Shown piece after piece: positions 35,842-43,929 of a stretch of 64,000 bases of DNA. Each line of letters starts with the position of its first letter. Position 1 is the first letter of the stretch. Both the position numbers and the translations under genes were made by a program. The stretch lies in NCBI GenBank assembly GCA_965214875.1, contig OZ243980.1, forward strand, positions 2,852,001 to 2,916,000, in the 5' to 3' direction. The notes below the pieces were generated by a model that was given only the letters and a program-made list of their open reading frames with translations, had not been told where the DNA came from and did no database searches. The stretch comes from CBDAUN01 sp965214875. Lineage in GTDB: Bacteria; Pseudomonadota; Gammaproteobacteria; Arenicellales; JAJDZL01.

Positions 35842-37791
35842 TTGGACGCAAAAATTGTTTGGTTATTCGTTTTCGTAATCCTTTACTGGGTCTACTGCAT
35901 CTACTGGGGCATCAAGGGCGCAGTAACTTCGAAAACCGCGACCGACTACTTTATCGCCGGTCGAAAGCTTTCGCTATGGGTGTTTGTTCTCGCCGCCACT
36001 GCCACCTCGTTTTCGGGATGGACGTTCATGGGACATCCGGGACTGCTTTATCGCGATGGCTTCCAGTACGCCTATGCGTCGTTTTATGCAATCACGATTC
36101 CGTTCACCGGCGTGATCCTGCTGAAGCGACAATGGATGATCGGCAAGAGATTCGGTTTTGTCACACCAGGTGAAATGCTTTCGTACTACTTCAAGTCGGA
36201 CATGATCCGAATTCTGGTAGTTCTGGTAGCACTTTGCTTTTCAGTGCCCTATCTGGGCATTCAGCTTCGCGCGTCTGGCTTCTTGTTCAACGTGCTGACC
36301 GATGGTCTGCTCGGAGTCAACGCCGGCATGTGGCTGCTTTCGGCAGTCGTGCTAATCTACGTCGCATCAGGCGGGCTGCGCGCAGTGGCCTATGTGGACA
36401 CGCTTCAGTGCATCCTGCTTGCGCTTGGCATTGTCGTCATTGGCATCATTACCCTGAATCTGGTCGGCGGATTTGCCGCACTGAACGAAGGCATAGCGAA
36501 TCTTGCCACCTTGGATACGAAGCGGACGCCGGACGGCTATAGCCACTACGTCGCCATTCCCGGCATCATTCAATTCGTTTCGTCGGGTCCAAGCGCTGTA
36601 GGCGGCGCATGGACAGGCATCATGATTCTGACCTACATGTTTGCGCTTATGGGGATTCAGTCATCGCCTGCATTTTCCATGTGGGCATTCGCCAACCAAA
36701 GCCCCGAACCCTTTGCTCCGCAGCAAGTCTGGGCTTCATCGCTTGGAATAGGATTTATCCTATTCTTCTTCACGGCGATCCAGGGCATGGGCGGTCACTT
36801 TCTCGGGGCTGATCTTGGTTATCTTCAAGCCTATCCGGACATCAACAATGCGCTAGGCGCCGGATTGGGCGGCACAGATCTAATGCAATCGCCTGGCAAG
36901 CAAGGAATGCTGGTACCTCAGTTGATTCATGTGGTGCAGGATACGGCGCCTTGGCTTGTGGGATTGCTGTCAGTGTGCGCGCTGGCGGCGATGCAGTCAA
37001 CCGGGGCAGCCTACATGTCCACCGCAGGGGCGATGCTCACGCGCGACCTTCTCAAGCACTTCATCATGCCCAATGTTTCTCATGGGCAGCAAAAGCTGTT
37101 TGGAAGAATTGGCGTTGCGGTCATTGTAGGCGCGGCGCTGGTCGTTGCAACCACCTCCTCTGATGCACTCGTGCTGCTTGGCGGGCTGGCGGTTGCCTTC
37201 GGATTTCAGATGTGGCCCGCACTGCTAGCAGTGTGCTACTTTCCATGGCTAACGCGAGCCGGCATTACGCTCGGACTGGCCGCTGGCATGATCGCTGTGG
37301 TCTGCACTGAAACGATCGGCCAGAATCTCGGCATCACAGCATGGGGTCGCTGGCCTTGGACCATCCACTCGGCTGGCTGGGGAATCATATTCAACCTGGG
37401 AATCGCGATCATCGTGTCTGCCATGACGCAGAACGAGGCAGATACGAAGCGCAAGATGGAGTTCCATAATTTCCTATCGGAATATGCTTCACTATCCGAT
37501 CGCAAGCGTGCGCTCTTGCCTATGGCGTGGATCATCACGCTGGCGTGGTTTTTCTTCGCAATCGGGCCTGGCGCCGTGATCGGCAACGCCATCTTCGGCA
37601 ACCCGAACGACGCAGCAACCTGGATTTTCGGGATGCCGTCAATTTGGGCATGGCAAATCATGTGGTGGGCGCTTGGCGTGTTCATGATGTGGTTTCTTGC
37701 CTACAAGATGGAGATGTCCACAGTGCCGGAGCGTGATATCGAAGTCCTGCATGAAGACATCGGCGATACGCAAGTTGGCCAAAGCAACTGA
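35842..37791 (+). CDS. Sodium:solute symporter family transporter
   Basis: This is a 649-residue SSS-family inner-membrane transporter with at least 13 predicted helices. Family features include DYFIAGRKLSLW and ATATSFSGWTFMG near the N-terminus, and SGGLRAVAYVDTLQ in the middle. The substrate could be proline, acetate, pantothenate or another organic solute; I cannot decide. The start is a TTG at 35842, and no ATG fits the first helix. A strong terminator follows. Confidence 0.85.
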   Translation: MDAKIVWLFVFVILYWVYCIYWGIKGAVTSKTATDYFIAGRKLSLWVFVLAATATSFSGWTFMGHPGLLYRDGFQYAYASFYAITIPFTGVILLKRQWMIGKRFGFVTPGEMLSYYFKSDMIRILVVLVALCFSVPYLGIQLRASGFLFNVLTDGLLGVNAGMWLLSAVVLIYVASGGLRAVAYVDTLQCILLALGIVVIGIITLNLVGGFAALNEGIANLATLDTKRTPDGYSHYVAIPGIIQFVSSGPSAVGGAWTGIMILTYMFALMGIQSSPAFSMWAFANQSPEPFAPQQVWASSLGIGFILFFFTAIQGMGGHFLGADLGYLQAYPDINNALGAGLGGTDLMQSPGKQGMLVPQLIHVVQDTAPWLVGLLSVCALAAMQSTGAAYMSTAGAMLTRDLLKHFIMPNVSHGQQKLFGRIGVAVIVGAALVVATTSSDALVLLGGLAVAFGFQMWPALLAVCYFPWLTRAGITLGLAAGMIAVVCTETIGQNLGITAWGRWPWTIHSAGWGIIFNLGIAIIVSAMTQNEADTKRKMEFHNFLSEYASLSDRKRALLPMAWIITLAWFFFAIGPGAVIGNAIFGNPNDAATWIFGMPSIWAWQIMWWALGVFMMWFLAYKMEMSTVPERDIEVLHEDIGDTQVGQSN

Positions 37792-37812
37792 GCTGTCTTC
37801 GATATAGAAAAA

Positions 37813-37836
37813 GGGAGGGGAAACCCTCCCTTTTTT
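37813..37836 (+). terminator. Rho-independent terminator after the symporter gene
   Basis: Seven-base arms GGGAGGG and CCCTCCC with a GAAA loop, followed by six T and preceded by A-run sequence. A textbook terminator that may work in both directions. Confidence 0.9.
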
Positions 37837-38010
37837 CTGAAAATCAGAGGCATTTACGCAAATTGCGCACTCAATTTTTCTCCTGTGGTTCGGGTTGGTT
37901 CGGTGAAAAATCCGCAAATCAAGCGCCTTGATGTGACGGCAGTTTGCATCTTTCAGTCTATTAGTTTTAGAATGAGCAGGGATAAATAAGGATTTTCGGA
38001 GCCTTTTGCC

Positions 38011-38664
38011 ATGATCGATCACGCACCTTCTCACTCTGACCCGCCAAGGCCTCGTGCAACTTATCAAGACGTGCTGGACGCGCCTGCGCACAAAGTCGCT
38101 GAAATCATTGACGGCGTATTGCACCTTAATCCTAGACCCGCTCCATTGCACGGCGTTGCTGGATCTGTCCTCGGTGCGCGAATCAATCGGCCATTTCAAC
38201 TGGGAGAAGACGGTCCCGGCGGATGGTGGATCATCGATGAACCAGAGCTTCACTTCGGAGAAGATGTCGTGGTGCCCGACGTGGCGGGATGGAAAAAGAG
38301 TCGCATGCCTGAACTGCCCGACACTGCCTATTTCACGCTCGCACCGGATTGGGTTTGCGAAGTGCTTTCACCCTCAACGAAGAAGCTAGACCGGGGTCGA
38401 AAAAGCGCGATCTACATCCGCAACAGGGTCAAGCACATGTGGTTGGTGGACCCTATCGAACGAACGCTGGAAGTGTATGCCTTGACCCACGATCGCTGGC
38501 AGCAAATCAGTGCACTTCGTGATAGCGCAGTTGTTTGCATGCCGCCATTCGAAGCGATATCGTTTGATCTCGCCGACTTGTGGGGCAACTTCGAACCGCC
38601 TGCCAAAACACTTTCGCAAAAGCTGGAAAAGCCGCATCGAATGGCTCACTCAAATGTTGAATAA
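38011..38664 (+). CDS. Uma2-family (DUF820) putative restriction-type endonuclease
   Basis: This is a 217-residue protein of the Uma2/DUF820 family with a PD-(D/E)xK fold. Visible motifs are AEIIDGVLHLNPRP, VVPDVAGWKKSRMP, WVCEVLSPSTKKLDRGRK and MWLVDPIERTLEVY. The family is widespread, often multi-copy, and has no settled role. It stands alone after the symporter terminator. Confidence 0.85.
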   Translation: MIDHAPSHSDPPRPRATYQDVLDAPAHKVAEIIDGVLHLNPRPAPLHGVAGSVLGARINRPFQLGEDGPGGWWIIDEPELHFGEDVVVPDVAGWKKSRMPELPDTAYFTLAPDWVCEVLSPSTKKLDRGRKSAIYIRNRVKHMWLVDPIERTLEVYALTHDRWQQISALRDSAVVCMPPFEAISFDLADLWGNFEPPAKTLSQKLEKPHRMAHSNVE

Positions 38665-39164
38665 GTCTAATTGACTCTTGCTCATTAGGCTATACCAGCT
38701 ACTAAGTGCAAATAATTCAACACCTATTTGGATTGAAATGAGACATTTACCAAGTGCTCTACGTACCGTCTTGTTGCAAATTTCTTTTATGACAGAATAA
38801 GCACTTCGGATTATTAATCGTTACCCAGTACCGAAAGCAGGAGTGCATCGAGTCCTGTTTCAGGAGGCACTTGAATGCTGAACGCTCTACAAACAAGCTC
38901 GAACTTCTTATCCTTGCGCATCAAGCGCTGCGATCTTCGGCTGTTTGGATGAACCTGGGACCTGCGACACCATTTCTTCTGAATCCATTGGCGCGACATG
39001 TCGATGCTGCAAGCAAGCATCGCGGCATTGGCCTAGCTTGCCCTCGACCGCTGTCAATTGACATCAATGCAAACGCGACTTGATTCGATGCGCGCCGACA
39101 ATAATGCAAGCGTTTATTTCTAAAATAAAATAAGCTGCATAATAGCTGTCAGAAACAAACGATC
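38665..39164. other. Gene-poor region with a possible gene remnant
   Basis: About 500 bases. A minus-strand frame at 38814-39020 contains a coding-like stretch (RRSQRLMRKDKKFELVCRAF) but I recognise no family and see no ribosome site, so I do not call a gene. Confidence 0.4.
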
Positions 39165-39392
39165 ATGTCAAACGCAACACAATATTGGCTATGGGTCATT
39201 GCACTGGCAGCAGCATTGTTTCTGCCGGTCAGTCGCTTGGTCCAGGTCTTCAGCGTTCGTCGCCTTCAACGCAAGCTCGAGCGTCAGTTGGAACAAAGCG
39301 AAATCGATGGGCAAAAGAATCGCGCATATGTGATTTCAACGGTAATTTGCTTCATATTCTCGCTACTGTTCAACTACAGAATTTTGCCGTAG
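39165..39392 (+). CDS. Small two-helix membrane protein
   Basis: A 75-residue protein with hydrophobic segments at residues 8-24 and 56-72, separated by a basic/acidic amphipathic linker (VRRLQRKLERQLEQSEIDGQ). It is followed 10 bp later by the TPR gene on the same strand, so the two probably form an operon. Family not recognised. Confidence 0.6.
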   Translation: MSNATQYWLWVIALAAALFLPVSRLVQVFSVRRLQRKLERQLEQSEIDGQKNRAYVISTVICFIFSLLFNYRILP

Positions 39393-39402
39393 CGTTGTTG
39401 CT

Positions 39403-39981
39403 TTGGACCGCAAGCTATACCGATTCCTCAAGTATACGGCCATCGTGATGGCTTTAGCCTGGGTGGCATGGGGCTTGTACGAAAGCTATGTCATTGGCCG
39501 TGCTCCGGGGGATACCCCTTATCACAGCGGCAATACGCTATTTGAGGACGGCTACTATGAGCGTGCGTTGACTGAGTATGAAAACGCATTGGAGCAAGAT
39601 CCGGCACACATCAACGCGCTACGCGGCAAAGCCAGATCGCTGATGCAGATCGGAAGATACAGCGAAGCTTTAGCGGTCTTTTCCGATGCGATAGCGATGG
39701 AGCCTGAATTTGGCGGCACCTACGCCAATCGGGGAATTCTGCATGACCGGATGGGCAACTATGAACTTGCGGTCGAGGACTATCAGACAGCGTTGCAGCT
39801 TGATCCTGAAGTTGCCGATGGCCCGCATTGGCTGATTCGATTCTTGAGAAACCAGCCAGAAAAGCCGCCTGGCATCGCCGAGCGTGCCGCCTACATTCTT
39901 GCAGAACTGAAAAAACCTGCTTCTGAGCGAATCCTATCCATTCCGGAAATCGATGAGCAGCAGCGAAGCTATAAGAAATAG
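39403..39981 (+). CDS. TPR-repeat protein with N-terminal membrane anchor
   Basis: A 192-residue protein. A hydrophobic segment at residues 11-28 anchors it in the membrane, followed by about three tetratricopeptide repeats (for example GNTLFEDGYYERALTEYENAL, AKARSLMQ-type and RGILHDRMGNYELAVEDY units). It probably scaffolds other proteins on the periplasmic side. It starts at TTG 39403, since no ATG precedes the anchor. Partner of the small membrane protein upstream. Confidence 0.7.
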   Translation: MDRKLYRFLKYTAIVMALAWVAWGLYESYVIGRAPGDTPYHSGNTLFEDGYYERALTEYENALEQDPAHINALRGKARSLMQIGRYSEALAVFSDAIAMEPEFGGTYANRGILHDRMGNYELAVEDYQTALQLDPEVADGPHWLIRFLRNQPEKPPGIAERAAYILAELKKPASERILSIPEIDEQQRSYKK

Positions 39982-40252
39982 CGGAGAATAAAGATCAGCG
40001 AAACCCTCGCTTGGACTGCATTCAACGAAATCTTGGTAGTGATCTAAAAACAGATTGACGACTTGCGCCAAATCTATGTTGAACGCGAAATATGTTGGAC
40101 ATGAAGCCGCGGCCGGATGCGCCATCTACGGCTCACGCCCTCTCAATTCAGCAACCCGAACTGAACCACAACTGTGGTTTGTTCCTACTGAAGAAAAAGT
40201 GCCCGGCTGCAGCATGTCGGAATATAACGCAGATTCTAGCCAAATTCATAGG

Positions 40253-40438
40253 TTAATTCCAGATTCCCAACATGTCGTGAAACAGCACGCGCATAAAAAA
40301 TAGCAACGCAATGCAACCGAACAAAAGCCGCACCGGGTCACGCCCTCCGTCCTCATTTCTGTAGGTTAAGGCATGGTAGGCGACCCCACCTGTGAATATC
40401 AAAAAAATGATGTCAAAAGCGGTGCTGCCAGATTCCAT
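40253..40438 (-). CDS. Small membrane protein
   Basis: A 61-residue protein beginning MESGSTAFDIIFLIFTGG with two hydrophobic segments (about residues 7-20 and 38-53). It starts 34 bp after the stop of the gene at 40473-41000 on the same strand, suggesting an operon. Family not recognised. Confidence 0.5.
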   Translation of the reverse strand: MESGSTAFDIIFLIFTGGVAYHALTYRNEDGGRDPVRLLFGCIALLFFMRVLFHDMLGIWN

Positions 40439-40472
40439 AATAAGCCAGTCCGAAAAAATCTGAATTTGATGC

Positions 40473-41000
40473 CTAATAGCAAGGCGGAAACATGCAAGGA
40501 AGGTCCATGAAGGTGTATGCCAAATTCGCAATCACCACGAGCGTGCTCAAAATGCACGCGAGCATGACCGAATAGCGAACCCCTGCCCTGATCTGCCGCG
40601 GCGTCGCATTTGGCAACAAGGCAATACCTAGTGCCTCTTTGTCTAGCTTGCCATCATCCCTAAGCGTCAAAACCATCCGGCTATATTGGCGCACCCATGG
40701 CGGTACGACTTGATTAAACATGTATTTTGCAAAATGCGGCTCGATCAATTCATGCCTCGGTGATGCTTCATGCCACCACCGATAGGCAAGTTCAAATATG
40801 TCATACTCCCGAACTTCCAATATGGCGGACAATTCAAGAACATTTTCTATATCTTCCGGCAGTTTCTCATCAAACTCGCGAACCCTGACGTAGGCGTACG
40901 GAGATTTTTCTTCACTGCCAGATCGTTGCAAAATCATTCGATCCATATAGCGAAGTACAACAGTCAAGGCCAAGTGCCTAAGGTTTCGTCCTGTACGCAT
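40473..41000 (-). CDS. Conserved hypothetical protein with C-terminal membrane helix
   Basis: A 175-residue protein: basic N-terminus (MRTGRNLRHLALTVVLRYMDRM), acidic middle part, and one hydrophobic segment near residues 144-166 (YSVMLACILSTLVVIANLAY). A decayed second copy of its N-terminal part lies at 43107-43237, so the gene has been duplicated locally. Function unknown. Confidence 0.6.
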   Translation of the reverse strand: MRTGRNLRHLALTVVLRYMDRMILQRSGSEEKSPYAYVRVREFDEKLPEDIENVLELSAILEVREYDIFELAYRWWHEASPRHELIEPHFAKYMFNQVVPPWVRQYSRMVLTLRDDGKLDKEALGIALLPNATPRQIRAGVRYSVMLACILSTLVVIANLAYTFMDLPCMFPPCY

Positions 41001-41537
41001 AAACTTGCTCTCGCTTGCTAAATTTCACGTTCCTGAATAAGTTGCCGACACATAGCCATTTTTGTTACATATTCATGTCCTGGGGCAAACATATGTGAAA
41101 ACGTTCGCCTCTTCCCGCGGGACGTAGTCTGGAGGGAGAGAGCGCAAAAAGATTTTTCAAGCAACGTAGTGCTTGGAATAAATTCAACAGCCAAAGGGGA
41201 TAAAGCATCATACAAACCAAACATCCGCAATGGAAATTTTATCGTCTAGACGTGCTCCGCGACGAACTTTTGCCGCAGACCGCTGGGCACTTTGACAAGC
41301 TCGCGCTGTTCGACCAGCTTCGCCGCGATGGCGCTTCGGAAGCGACCACCCTGAAAGCAACCGATGGTCTGCAGGCAACGCTCTACCGATGGGAAAAAAA
41401 GTACCTGCGCGGGTGTCGCTCTACAACGCCTATCGACTGCATCAGGCGGTAAATCAGTTTGCAAAAAAGCCCGTTTCGCAGAAGCCAGAACTAAGTATAA
41501 TGACTGAATTCGATATTCGACTTCGAGGCATGTCAAA

Positions 41538-42219
41538 ATGAAGATTTCAACCAGATTCACCCCCCCCCTCCTGTAGACTGACCATCCTCGCTTTACTGGC
41601 GGCGCTGACCGTGCCGGCCTCGGCGCAGGTGTCACAATCCAACATCCTCGGCAGCTCGGGAGCCGGTGCCTGCCCGCCAGGCATAGCCGAGCAGCGCAGC
41701 AATATTCTTCGCGCCGGCAACCTTACAAAAGACGCGGCGCAAATTTCCTATGATCAAATCACGCTTTCTGAGCTCAACAGATATCATTCCTTAAACAATT
41801 TAGCCGGCACGGTTTTCATCCGGCTGCATGAAAACGGAGCGTCCCGAAAGGAGCAAGGATTGTTAGGCGTTGTTACGAGCACCCTGCCGGCAGGAAGCCG
41901 GACTTTCAGAGATCTGAAGCAGAACACGCGCTACACCGCGAGCCTGCATCTGGGCACGCTGGCCTCTTTCGCCCGGATCTGCTTCCGGACGGCGGCCGAT
42001 CTGGAGATCCCCTTTGGCTCGGGTCGCGGCGGCGACGGTCCCGGCGATCCGTGGTCAAGCGGGTGCTACGCCTTCAGCCGGGACCGGAATCAGATCCTGG
42101 CTTGCTTCTGCGGAGCCAGGAACTCGTCGGGCCAGTGGGCGTGGACGGATGCCGAAGACGGCTACGAATATATGATGGACGCCGCCTGGAGAACCCGTGT
42201 GGGATGCTCGACGAACTGA
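41538..42219 (+). CDS. Phase-variable small exported protein D (OFF as shown)
   Basis: Start ATG 41538 with GAGG upstream and a TATAAT box near 41498. The reading is ATG plus seven codons (MKISTRFT), then C9 (41560-41568), after which the start frame meets TAG in two codons. C8 would join the frame to a signal peptide ending LTVPASA before QVSQSN. The body of about 195 residues is similar to protein A in its NTRYTASLHL segment, its RICFRTAADL segment and its C-terminal GCYAFSRD ... CFC pattern. A terminator-like hairpin follows. Confidence 0.75.
41560..41568 (+). repeat. C9 tract in gene D signal-peptide n-region
   Basis: Nine C. Eight (or eleven) would be in frame, so the tract is one base too long. 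Confidence 0.9.
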
Positions 42220-42276
42220 CCGGGCTCAGGGCGGCGGACACCGGACCCGTCCGGGTAGCCATGGATCCAGAGCATC

Positions 42277-42300
42277 AGGCGGCCTTCGGGCCGCCTCTTT
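42277..42300 (+). terminator. Terminator-like hairpin after gene D
   Basis: Eight-base arms AGGCGGCC and GGCCGCCT with a TTCG loop, followed by CTTTCC. The T-tail is short. Confidence 0.6.
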
Positions 42301-42420
42301 CCGATCAGGCCTTGCAGTTTTCAAGCTGAGCCGCCTGTCAGGGGCTTAAGTAGATAATGCCCACCATGCAGGCATATAATCAGAACTTCGACCAAGGCGC
42401 ACTTGCCGCCTGAAAAGTCT

Positions 42421-42514
42421 TTGCAGAAACTAAATTCATAAGCAATTGAATTTATAAGACTTGCAAAATCTCCGTTTCTACCAGGTTTGTGGCCCCGCGG
42501 TGCGGGGTTGGAGG
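42421..42514 (+). repeat. Dispersed ~95-bp repeat, copy 2
   Basis: It starts TTGCAGAAACTAAATTCATA and ends with the hairpin CCCCGCGGTGCGGGG. It sits between the IS481-relic transposase stop and the relic's right end, where intact copies have only about 29 bases, so it is an insertion. Homologous to 9871-9967. Confidence 0.65.
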
Positions 42515-42611
42515 GCTCATATGTATTGAACCAGTACATTGGGTACAAGAATAATTTGATTATTGCTATAATAGCAATCTTCCAACCCTCGTCGTTTCGC
42601 CGGCGAGCCGC

Positions 42612-42640
42612 AGGGCTTAGGGAAAAACTCTCTAAGCCCT
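42612..42640 (+). promoter_or_regulatory. Hairpin in leader of truncated NYN gene
   Basis: Nine-base arms AGGGCTTAG and CTAAGCCCT around an 11-base loop, followed by T-rich sequence. A TATAAT box lies upstream near 42563. It may be a terminator or leader structure. Confidence 0.45.
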
Positions 42641-42663
42641 TTGCTTCTTTGTAACTTAGCAAC

Positions 42664-42801
42664 GTGCGCACTGCAATCTACATTGACGGCTTTAATTTGT
42701 ACTACGGGGCAGTCAGGCATAATGAATGCAAATGGCTGAATCCGAAACTGCTCTGCCAGAACATTCCTCAGCCTCAACACAATATCGTTTCTGTTGTTTT
42801 T
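42664..42801 (+). pseudogene. 5' fragment of NYN-domain (LabA-like) RNase gene
   Basis: From GTG 42664 the reading RTAIYIDGFNLYYGAVRH is the start of a NYN/PIN-like domain with its first catalytic Asp, continuing to HNIVSV. At about 42800 the similarity stops and the sequence becomes the antisense of another truncated gene. Stop follows after 51 codons. The 3' three-quarters of the gene is missing. Confidence 0.7.
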
Positions 42802-43062
42802 TCGCTCGAGCGATGAGCTGTTTTGTATTGCCTGTAAATCAGCATTCGACAATTCAACAGAAGTTGCAAGCTGAATATTTCCACCACGTTTTACGAATTC
42901 ACCAAGCGGACTTCCGAAATATTCTAGAGCACTACTGGAAAAATCACCTACCGCACGCCAATATTTTTTTGATATGGAAAGACAAAGCTTGTAGAACTTA
43001 GCTACAAGATCGTCATAGCCACTACGGTAGTCTTCCTGATACTGTATATGTCGTAGACTCAT
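42802..43062 (-). pseudogene. 5' fragment of PLD-like / helicase-type restriction gene
   Basis: From ATG 43062 the reading RSGYDDLVAKFYKLCLSISK ... RAVGDFSSSALEYF ... FVKRGGNIQLATSVELSNAD is typical of the N-terminal phospholipase-D-like domain of large helicase-linked restriction/defence proteins. The family sequence ends at about 42802, where it runs into the antisense of the NYN fragment; the open frame continues to 42517 without family similarity. A recombination junction has fused two gene heads. Confidence 0.65.
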
Positions 43063-43106
43063 ATCACCAATATTCTGGCGGCGACGGCTTGAACTATAAA
43101 ATCAAA

Positions 43107-43237
43107 AAGAATATGTGATTTTAGGTCGATCGAGATTCTTTTTCGCCATTAGACCGTTGAAAAAGATTCGCTTCACATAGCAAAGCACAGTCAAGGCTAA
43201 ATATCGCAAGTTTCGCTCTTTGCGTACGAACTCATTT
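43107..43237 (-). pseudogene. Decayed partial copy of the gene at 40473-41000
   Basis: The minus-strand reading FVRKERNLRYLALTVLCYVKRIF matches the N-terminus MRTGRNLRHLALTVVLRYMDRM of the conserved hypothetical protein. The start codon is lost and the similarity ends after about 40 residues. Confidence 0.6.
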
Positions 43238-43432
43238 CCACTTGCTACATTTTAGTTCGCCTTTCAATTGTTTAACCACGTATTAAAAACGGCAGCACTA
43301 CAAGATCGACATTTTTCTTTTCGGTCTGTACCGGCATTAGTAAAATAGTCGTTTCATGCAACCTTATCGCTTAGATTGCAACCGGCAAACCCACACAAGA
43401 AAATAGACATCACAGACATTTAGGGAGTTTCA

Positions 43433-43906
43433 ATGGAAAATAAAAGCGCCACAGTTTTGCATATCTTCATCACTCCTCAAGGCGGCGAATCCATGCAAGA
43501 GGTAAGCACCGTCACAGCCATCGAAGGGCGCGGACTGATGGGAGACCGCTACTACGACATGTCAGGCAACTTTTCCAAGCCTCAAGTCGAGCCCGACCAG
43601 GAAATTACCCTGATTGAGGCAGAGGCGTTTGAGGAATTGAAAGCCACGCACAATATCTCTCTAGACTATTCTGAGTGCCGCCGCAATGTAGTAACCCGAG
43701 GAGTGGACTTGAATGCGCTTGTCGGCAAATCATTTCAAGTGGGTGAAGTGACATTGCAAGGCATGCGACTATGCGAACCTTGCTCCTACCTTGCCGATAT
43801 GACCGGACATCCGAAACTCGCGCGTCAATGGCGCGGGCAGGCCGGTCTTCGAGCGCATATCGCAAAAAGCGGAAAGATTAGCGCAGGCGACCTGATCAAG
43901 GTCTGA
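43433..43906 (+). CDS. MOSC-domain protein
   Basis: A 157-residue stand-alone MOSC (molybdenum-cofactor sulfurase C-terminal) domain protein with motifs GRGLMGDRYYD near residue 32, RRNVVTRGVDLNALVGKSF near residue 84 and LCEPCSYLADMTG near residue 113. The conserved Cys could carry sulfur for delivery to metal centres. It is convergent with purA, with 23 bp between the ends. RBS GGAG is present. Confidence 0.88.
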   Translation: MENKSATVLHIFITPQGGESMQEVSTVTAIEGRGLMGDRYYDMSGNFSKPQVEPDQEITLIEAEAFEELKATHNISLDYSECRRNVVTRGVDLNALVGKSFQVGEVTLQGMRLCEPCSYLADMTGHPKLARQWRGQAGLRAHIAKSGKISAGDLIKV

Positions 43907-43929
43907 TATTCGCAGCCAAGGTGCGCAAG

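Larger units (their letters stand above)
41448..42338. mobile_element. Poly-C gene cassette D, inside IS481 relic
   Basis: The left end has ATCAGTTTGCAAAAAAGCCC and the right end the complement of GGCTCAGCTTGAAAACTGC. These are diverged members of the inverted repeat bounding cassettes A-C. The transposase sequence resumes on the far side with a short similar stretch (CAGGCGGT left, CAGGGGCT right), a possible worn target duplication. Limits are approximate. Confidence 0.65.
41076..42538 (+). mobile_element. IS481-family relic carrying cassette D
   Basis: The left end TGTCCTGGGGCAAACATATG and right end (complement of TGTACTGGTTCAATACATAT) are diverged versions of the IS481 ends seen at 52907. 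A 5' transposase fragment (41210 to about 41447, start ATG mutated to ATA, reading QTKHPQWKFYRLD ... ALFDQLRRDGASEA) is joined to a YNAYRLHQAV segment. A 3' fragment MQAYNQNFDQGALAA ends at 42412. Cassette D occupies the interior and the dispersed repeat lies between the transposase stop and the right end. This copy is much older than copies 1 and 2. Confidence 0.8.

Noticed and set aside
38814..39020. A 68-codon minus-strand frame with a coding-like segment
   Set aside because: No recognisable family and no ribosome site. It may be a remnant, noted only in the intergenic entry.
35451..43430. Integrative element using the tRNA-Leu gene as attachment site
   Set aside because: The accessory DNA lies at the 5' side of the tRNA, no integrase is present and no duplicate tRNA 3' end was found.
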